Shown piece after piece: positions 59,371 to 64,000 of a DNA stretch of 64,000 bases. Location: assembly GCA_002478565.1 (NCBI GenBank), contig DLPC01000026.1:124001-188000 (forward strand), in the 5' to 3' direction. How positions within the stretch are numbered: position 1 is the first letter of the stretch; each line of letters starts with the position of its first letter. A program made the position numbers and the translations under genes. The notes under the pieces were generated by a model, which was not told the origin of the DNA, ran no database searches, and was given only the letters and a program-made list of their open reading frames with translations. This DNA is from Flavobacteriales bacterium UBA7468 (GTDB lineage Bacteria > Bacteroidota > Bacteroidia > Flavobacteriales_D > Crocinitomicaceae).

Positions 59371-61718
59371 CTTTTAAAGAGGATGCGGAATTTAAGTTGG
59401 ACCAAAGCTGTACTTAAAACAACTATTGTGATAGAACTTACAGGCATGAAAATAGCGGCAAACAAAGGAGTGAGCTGCCCAGATATAGCGATGCTTAAGC
59501 CAAAAATATTATAACTTAAGGAAAATGCCAGACATAATTGCAATACCTTTTTGGCATAGCGGCCAAGACTTACGAGTTGAGGAAGTTGTTCTAGAAATTT
59601 CGCATCTAGAATGGCATCTGAGCTAGGGGTAAACCGAAACATATCCTCAGACAGCGCAATACCAACCTCTGCCAAGCCCAGTGCGCCGACATCGTTAAGA
59701 CCATCACCAATAAATAGTACTTTTTTACCTTGCTTTTGGAAGGCTTGGATGGCCGATGCTTTGTCTTGTGGATCCTGTTTAAAAAAGAGGTGATGACTTA
59801 AAAATCCCAGTGTTTCAAGTTCTTTTGCATCTTGTTGCTGATCGCCTGAAAGCACATAGCAATTAGCGGCTCCAAAATATTTTATGAGCTTTTTGATCGC
59901 ATGAGTTCTCCACGAACTTTTAAAAATGAGTCGGGCACTTTTTTCACCTTTTTTAAGCAAAAGTTCGTTGCCTTTTGGGGTTCCAATTTCAGTAAAAAGT
60001 GCAGATCCCATTTGATAAAACTCACCTTGGTATATGGCGGTTAAGCCCTCTCCCTTAATTTCTTTGATTTGCTGGAGTTCGAGCAATTCTATGGCTTCAT
60101 TTTGTTGTGCAAATACTTTTGAATAGGGATGGGTAGATTGCCTGGCCAGATTTACGAATACAGCAAAAGATAAATCATCCAAGTCATTGTAGTCTGTTGC
60201 TATTTCATAGCTATTTGGATCTGTAAGTGTACCCGTCTTGTCTAGTACAATGGTGTCCACACTTGTGAGCGCTTCTACAACAGTCACATTTTTAAGATAA
60301 AGCCCAGATTTCCCGAGCGCCCTTAAGGTATTACCCAAAGTAAAAGGAGCTGAAAGTGCCAACGCACATGGGCAGGCCACAATCAAGACTGAGACCACTA
60401 CTTTAAAAATCAAGGCTGCATCTAAGAAATACCAGACAATCCCGCTTCCAAATGCAATGAATAGTAGTATGATAAGGAAATATTGTGCAATGCGATCTTG
60501 GTAACGGATCAATTGATTGCTTGGGATTTTATTTTTAGTTTCATTCCATAGTTGTGTCAAATGACTCCGGTTGGTGAGTGCTTTTACAGTCAGTGTTGCA
60601 GACAGTCCTTGAATTTGCCCCCCCGCATAAACTAAATCTCCTTTTAAAATGCGAGTTGGAATAGATTCGCCCGTAACAAAACTGTAGTCGATATAAGCTT
60701 CATCGCTGCATAAATAAGAGTCACAAGGGATAATTTCTTCATTGCGTATTTGAATGGTGTCTCCAATTGAAAGTTGCTCGACACTCACTATAGTTTTGGA
60801 CTCACCATCTAAGCGTTGAACCGCCACCGGAAAAAAACTGGTGTAATCTCGATCAAAGGCCAAAGATGCATATGTGATACTTTGAAACCATTTGCCAATG
60901 AGTAAAAAGAAAATAAAACCTGCAAAACTATCCATATAGCCAGCTCCTTCCCATGAGAAAATTTGAATCAAGCTTTGTAAGTAAAGAGCAATGATTCCAA
61001 GCGTGATTGGGACATCTAAGTTGATTGTTTTGGATCTCAGGGCTTTGAAAGCTGATATGAAATAAGCCTTTGCCGAAAATAATAAAACAGGAATACTGAC
61101 GATAAAACTAAGTAGGGAGGTGTAAGCTCTAAACTCAGGATTGTCTTTACCCAATCCAAAATATTCAGGAGTACTCCAAAGCATGATCGAGCCAAAGGCA
61201 AAGCCCGCAACTCCTATCTGAAATAAAAATTGATGATTTCGTTTTTTGTCTTTTCCTTCAATGCGGCTAAAATCGGGCTCGTACCCAATGAATTGCAACA
61301 GGTGGGCAAGCTCAGAAAAGGCAAGGCTTGGAGCAAAAGTGATGGCCGCCTCTTTTCTTGCAAAGTGCACTTGTACATGAAGGATACGCGCATCAATTTG
61401 ATTCAAGTGTTCTAGTAAATAAATACAAGACGAACAATGAATACTTGGCAATGATAACGTGACTTTGATCTGTTGCTCGTTTTTAAAAAGTATATAGCGA
61501 TCTTGTATTTCCGGAAGGTCTAAAAAAGCAAATTGATCGGCGCGCTCTTTTCTTGGCTTTGTACCGGCCATGGGTTCATAGCTGTAAAAAGCGCTTAGGT
61601 CATTTTGCTGTAAAATACCAAAAACATGAGCACAACCCGTACAACAAAATTCATGATCATGCTCAAGGATGGGCCTTAGCGGGAGCTTTTCTCCACAATG
61701 GTAACAGTTGCTGTGCAT
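59367..61718 (-). CDS. ccoI: Copper-transporting P1B-type ATPase CcoI/FixI
   Basis: A 783-residue heavy-metal P-type ATPase that supplies copper for cbb3 assembly. The N-terminus is a cysteine-rich domain (CYHCGEKL and HEFCCTGCAHVF) followed by an HMA-like CSSC near residue 95. The membrane core has the CPC motif (VACPCALALS). The phosphorylated aspartate is D493 in DKTGTLTDP; TGES and GDGLNDVGAL are also present. The ATG at 61718 overlaps the hemN stop by one base (TGATG); a TTG one codon upstream is less likely. The neighbours make copper supply to the oxidase the best reading. Confidence 0.95.
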   Translation of the reverse strand: MHSNCYHCGEKLPLRPILEHDHEFCCTGCAHVFGILQQNDLSAFYSYEPMAGTKPRKERADQFAFLDLPEIQDRYILFKNEQQIKVTLSLPSIHCSSCIYLLEHLNQIDARILHVQVHFARKEAAITFAPSLAFSELAHLLQFIGYEPDFSRIEGKDKKRNHQFLFQIGVAGFAFGSIMLWSTPEYFGLGKDNPEFRAYTSLLSFIVSIPVLLFSAKAYFISAFKALRSKTINLDVPITLGIIALYLQSLIQIFSWEGAGYMDSFAGFIFFLLIGKWFQSITYASLAFDRDYTSFFPVAVQRLDGESKTIVSVEQLSIGDTIQIRNEEIIPCDSYLCSDEAYIDYSFVTGESIPTRILKGDLVYAGGQIQGLSATLTVKALTNRSHLTQLWNETKNKIPSNQLIRYQDRIAQYFLIILLFIAFGSGIVWYFLDAALIFKVVVSVLIVACPCALALSAPFTLGNTLRALGKSGLYLKNVTVVEALTSVDTIVLDKTGTLTDPNSYEIATDYNDLDDLSFAVFVNLARQSTHPYSKVFAQQNEAIELLELQQIKEIKGEGLTAIYQGEFYQMGSALFTEIGTPKGNELLLKKGEKSARLIFKSSWRTHAIKKLIKYFGAANCYVLSGDQQQDAKELETLGFLSHHLFFKQDPQDKASAIQAFQKQGKKVLFIGDGLNDVGALGLAEVGIALSEDMFRFTPSSDAILDAKFLEQLPQLVSLGRYAKKVLQLCLAFSLSYNIFGLSIAISGQLTPLFAAIFMPVSSITIVVLSTALVQLKFRILFKS

Positions 61719-63085
61719 CAAATAGTTGCCGAAAATATTGGTTTATCAAAATGGTGACCATGTAAATCGAGGTCAAAGGCCATGCATACATTGCGAACAA
61801 AGGCAAAGCCTGTATTGGTAATGCGCAGGTGTGTTGTATCAATTTCGATCAAGCCATCCTTCGCTAACGGAGCCAGGCGCTCCTGAATTTGCTGATAAAA
61901 TCCTTCTTTCAGCAACTCGGAGTGCCATTGCGTTTCGAAGTGACACATTAAATCTAAAATATGGCGTCTAATAAGAAGCTCTTCGTTATTGAGGAAATGA
62001 CCCCTAAAAATGGCCAATTCGCCTTTTGAAATTTGTTCTTGATAGGCTTCGACACTTTTTTCGTTCTGGGCAAATGCACGCCATGTGTCGGAAATGGCAG
62101 ACATACCCAAGCCAATCATGACATCTGTTTGCCGGTGCGTATAACCCATAAAATTTCGGTGAAGTTCCTTTTTTTGAAAAGCCACTTCGAGCGTATCTCC
62201 GGGTAAAGCAAAATGGTCCATACCAATGGCAATATAACCGGCATTTAATAGCAGTTCATACGCCATTTCGTAGAGTTCGCGTTTGTGAGCATCTTTGGGA
62301 AGGTTATTTTCATCGTAGCCGCGTTGCCCCGTGCCCTTCACCCACGGAACATGTGCATAACCATATAAGGCAATGCGCTCTGGTTTCAATGCAATGGTTT
62401 TTTCAATTGTCATTTGAAATCCAGAAAGATCTTGAAAAGGCAATCCGTAGACTAAATCGTGATTGATACTGGTGTAACCAATTTCTTTAGCGATTTGATG
62501 AACCAGCTGTACTTGCTCAAAAGTTTGGATGCGATTGATAGCTTTTTGAACCACCGGATTATAATCTTGAATTCCAAAGGATACCCTCCTGAAGCCAAGT
62601 TTGTAAAGTGTCTCCAATTGAGTGTGGGTTGTAGAATTCGGATGCGCTTCAAAACTTAAATCACATTTTTCTCTATTGATGTTTTTTAATTGAAAAATTC
62701 CTTCAATGAGTTTGGTAAGTGTTTCAGGAGAAAAAAATGTAGGTGTTCCTCCACCTAAATGTAATTCTACAATTTCCGTATCAGGTTGTAAGGTTGGTTG
62801 ATACAAAGCCCACTCCTGCAAGACGCTTTCTACATACGGCAACTCCACAGCATGATTTTTCGTGATCCGTTTATGACAGCCACAAAAGGTACATAATGAT
62901 TCACAGTAGGGTAAGTGAACGTATAGGCCAAGTGTGGATTGTGGATTAAAGGCTTGTTCGTTTTCCAAACTAGCGAGCCAATCGCTGGCTTTGATTGCAT
63001 TTTCCTTCCAAAAAGGAACCGTCGGATAGGAAGTATAGCGAGGGCCAGGAACATTATATTTTCTGATGAGCTCGATGGGTTTCAT
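61718..63085 (-). CDS. hemN: Oxygen-independent coproporphyrinogen III oxidase
   Basis: A 455-residue radical SAM enzyme of haem synthesis that works without oxygen. The cluster motif C61-x3-C65-x2-C68 plus C70 (PYCESLCTFCGCHKR) has the extra cysteine typical of true HemN and not of HemW. GGGTPTFF (about 112-119) and the SFGIQDYNPVVQKAINRIQ region (about 175-193) follow. It heads the leftward cbb3 cluster, so haem for the oxidase can be made at low oxygen. An FNR-type dyad lies 36-47 bases upstream of its ATG. Confidence 0.97.
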   Translation of the reverse strand: MKPIELIRKYNVPGPRYTSYPTVPFWKENAIKASDWLASLENEQAFNPQSTLGLYVHLPYCESLCTFCGCHKRITKNHAVELPYVESVLQEWALYQPTLQPDTEIVELHLGGGTPTFFSPETLTKLIEGIFQLKNINREKCDLSFEAHPNSTTHTQLETLYKLGFRRVSFGIQDYNPVVQKAINRIQTFEQVQLVHQIAKEIGYTSINHDLVYGLPFQDLSGFQMTIEKTIALKPERIALYGYAHVPWVKGTGQRGYDENNLPKDAHKRELYEMAYELLLNAGYIAIGMDHFALPGDTLEVAFQKKELHRNFMGYTHRQTDVMIGLGMSAISDTWRAFAQNEKSVEAYQEQISKGELAIFRGHFLNNEELLIRRHILDLMCHFETQWHSELLKEGFYQQIQERLAPLAKDGLIEIDTTHLRITNTGFAFVRNVCMAFDLDLHGHHFDKPIFSATI

Positions 63086-63120
63086 AAGGCAAATTTGCGA
63101 TAGAAAAAACCCTTAAAAAA

Positions 63121-63132
63121 TGACGATTGTCA
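63121..63132. promoter_or_regulatory. FNR/CRP-type dyad between hemN and the FNR-like gene
   Basis: TGAC, four bases (GATT), GTCA: a perfect dyad containing TGA-N6-TCA. Its centre (63126.5) lies 41.5 bases from the hemN ATG at 63085. If hemN is leaderless, that is exactly the spacing of a class II activator site. It is also upstream of the divergent regulator gene. Confidence 0.55.
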
Positions 63133-63157
63133 GCTTTCTTAATTCAGCTAAAATTCT

Positions 63158-63165
63158 TAAATTTG
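63158..63165 (+). promoter_or_regulatory. -7 box for the FNR-like gene
   Basis: TAAATTTG fits TAnnTTTG, 17 bases before the ATG at 63183. No TTG stands at the canonical distance, which would fit a promoter that needs an activator. Confidence 0.4.
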
Positions 63166-63182
63166 AGTAGCGAAATAATCTA

Positions 63183-63872
63183 ATGCTAGAGAAATCACAT
63201 AAGCATGTAACTTGTCAGACCTGTACGGGTCGTCAGAGCTCTTTGCTCAATCATTTTTGCTCAGATGAACTTGAACACCTCAATTCTCACAGAGCTTGTA
63301 ATTATTACAAAAAACACCAAGCGCTCTTTCTAGAAGGATCCTTTCCAAGAGGTGTATATTGCATCAATCAAGGAATGGTAAAAATCTTTAAAAGAGGTGA
63401 TGAAGGCAAAGAACAAATCATTCATATTGCCAAAGCTGGCGAAATGGTAGGTTTTCGTGCCATGTTTACCGAAGAACCTTATAAAGTCGCTGCCGAAACC
63501 CTTGAGGAAAGTAATATCTGTTTTATAGGAAAAGAAGACTTCCTGAACCTCATGGATTCCAATCCAGTGCTCCGAAATGGCATTATCAAAGAATTATCCA
63601 GAGAGCTCGCAGACCGTGCAGATTTCATTACCAATATGGCTCAAAAATCTGTTCGCGAACGTTTGGCTTTTACAATGCTTATCCTCATAGATGTTTTCGA
63701 CAACGAGCCAATCAATTTAAGTCGAGAAGATCTCGCAAATTTTGTAGGTACCGCTACAGAAACCCTGATTCGTTTACTCAAAGATTTCAAAGAGGAGGGC
63801 ATCATTGAGGTTCAGACCCGCAAAATCAAGGTGCTAGATAAAAATAAACTCTTACATATTTCAGGTAAGTAA
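63183..63872 (+). CDS. FNR-like transcription regulator (Crp/Fnr family)
   Basis: A 229-residue Crp/Fnr regulator. Four candidate Fe-S ligands are present: C11, C14 and C26 at the N-terminus, and C113 in SNICFIGKEDFLNL, which aligns with C122 of E. coli FNR (SMVCEIPFETLDDL). The cNMP-type beta-roll covers about 45-120, a long dimer helix about 125-160, and the DNA-binding winged helix about 165-225. In the recognition helix TATETLIRLLKDF, E193 and R197 match FNR E209 and R213; FNR S212 is replaced by I196. It likely senses oxygen and controls the adjacent cbb3/hemN genes. Direct evidence is lacking. Confidence 0.93.
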   Translation: MLEKSHKHVTCQTCTGRQSSLLNHFCSDELEHLNSHRACNYYKKHQALFLEGSFPRGVYCINQGMVKIFKRGDEGKEQIIHIAKAGEMVGFRAMFTEEPYKVAAETLEESNICFIGKEDFLNLMDSNPVLRNGIIKELSRELADRADFITNMAQKSVRERLAFTMLILIDVFDNEPINLSREDLANFVGTATETLIRLLKDFKEEGIIEVQTRKIKVLDKNKLLHISGK

Positions 63873-63908
63873 TTTCCTAAATATTTTTCTGAAGTTCGGA
63901 TGAAAGTT

Positions 63909-63929
63909 AATTGAATAAGTGGTTCAATT
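63909..63929. promoter_or_regulatory. Palindrome 1 of a pair
   Basis: AATTGAA, seven bases, TTCAATT: perfect 7-base arms. It shares the half-site TTGAA/TTCAA with the second palindrome at 63947. It lies in the gap after the FNR-like gene. Confidence 0.4.
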
Positions 63930-63946
63930 TGCCATGCTGCTTTTCT

Positions 63947-63966
63947 ATTGAACTATATTGTTCAAT
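63947..63966. promoter_or_regulatory. Palindrome 2 of a pair, touching a possible start codon
   Basis: ATTGAAC, six bases (TATATT), GTTCAAT: perfect 7-base arms. The last bases are the first two of an ATG at 63965. A repressor bound here would cover the start of any downstream gene. Confidence 0.45.
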
Positions 63967-64000
63967 GCTGATCCAGTACGATATTCACGAAATTCTCCAA
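63965..64000 (+). CDS. Possible gene start, cut by the right edge
   Basis: An ATG at 63965 opens a frame of 12 codons (MLIQYDIHEILQ) that runs off the window. Too little is visible to name it. The support is the paired palindromes directly in front, which suggest a regulated promoter. It could be a chance frame. Confidence 0.3.
   Translation, partial: MLIQYDIHEILQ

Overview
The window is a compact, AT-leaning piece of chromosome from a Gram-negative Bacteroidota bacterium (Flavobacteriia/Cytophagia/Chitinophagia-like; I cannot place it more finely). The evidence is a protein ending in a type IX secretion sorting domain (49756-52677), an LpxC-FabZ fusion, a CcoN-CcoO fusion in a cbb3 oxidase operon, DUF4924 and OmpH-type lipoproteins, a Bacteroidota-style putative porin, and many promoters with the TAnnTTTG -7 box. 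I see no insertion sequence, prophage, integrase, CRISPR array or rRNA. No stretch above 300 bases lacks a gene. Two short genes that are easy to miss were found by reading the sequence: a 53-codon membrane protein (2786-2947) and ccoS (59141-59299).

Layout. 1-5105: a ribD fragment, alkB, a small MscS channel, a DUF1295 membrane protein, a lipid kinase operon and an unknown gene. 5123-5676: promoter, two identical tRNA-Glu genes, rpsT and a terminator. 5691-12177: putative porin, then a leftward run (RRM protein, CCA-adding enzyme, acidic PRiA4-ORF3-like protein, methyltransferase, FKBP lipoprotein, sucD). 12335-13726: three small rightward genes (unknown, OmpH-like lipoprotein, DUF4924). 13707-23588: a leftward train of 11 genes, most of them overlapping (VTC domain, DUF4956, lpxK, punA, gatB, two TlpA thioredoxins, lpxH, tsaE, ald, HSDR_N-like nuclease domain). 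23640-30813: purT, then M61 peptidase, BNR protein, ung, hemE and an OmpA protein. 30895-40896: a leftward run centred on lipid A synthesis (lpxD, lpxC-fabZ, lpxA), followed by rlmD-like, cinA, queE, an OmpA/PD40 lipoprotein-like protein, a UbiA prenyltransferase and maf. 40999-49626: unknown membrane-anchored protein, trxA, uvrA, dacB, ddl, an acyltransferase and lipA. 49756-52677: large T9SS cargo. 52787-63872: cbb3 oxidase cluster (hemN, ccoI, ccoS, ccoNO, ccoQ, ccoP, ccoG, ccoH-like, SafE-like), with a divergent FNR-like regulator.

How the parts work together. The right end is a self-contained microaerobic respiration module: HemN makes haem without oxygen, CcoI/CcoG/CcoH/CcoS/SafE-like assemble and supply copper to the oxidase, and an adjacent FNR-type regulator carries all four cysteines expected for an oxygen-sensing Fe-S cluster. 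Two TGA-N6-TCA dyads lie in front of hemN/fnr and in front of ccoS. The middle is dominated by envelope building (lipid A, peptidoglycan, phospholipid, OmpA-type anchors) mixed with translation and repair genes.

Most of the window is recognisable housekeeping. The parts I would look at again are regulatory (FNR dyads, paired palindromes at the right edge, -7 boxes 3-5 bases from start codons, a terminator touching a start codon), architectural (triple-domain CcoP, acidic-tailed RRM protein) and a few conserved-looking genes of unknown function. I did not find an obviously new multi-gene system.
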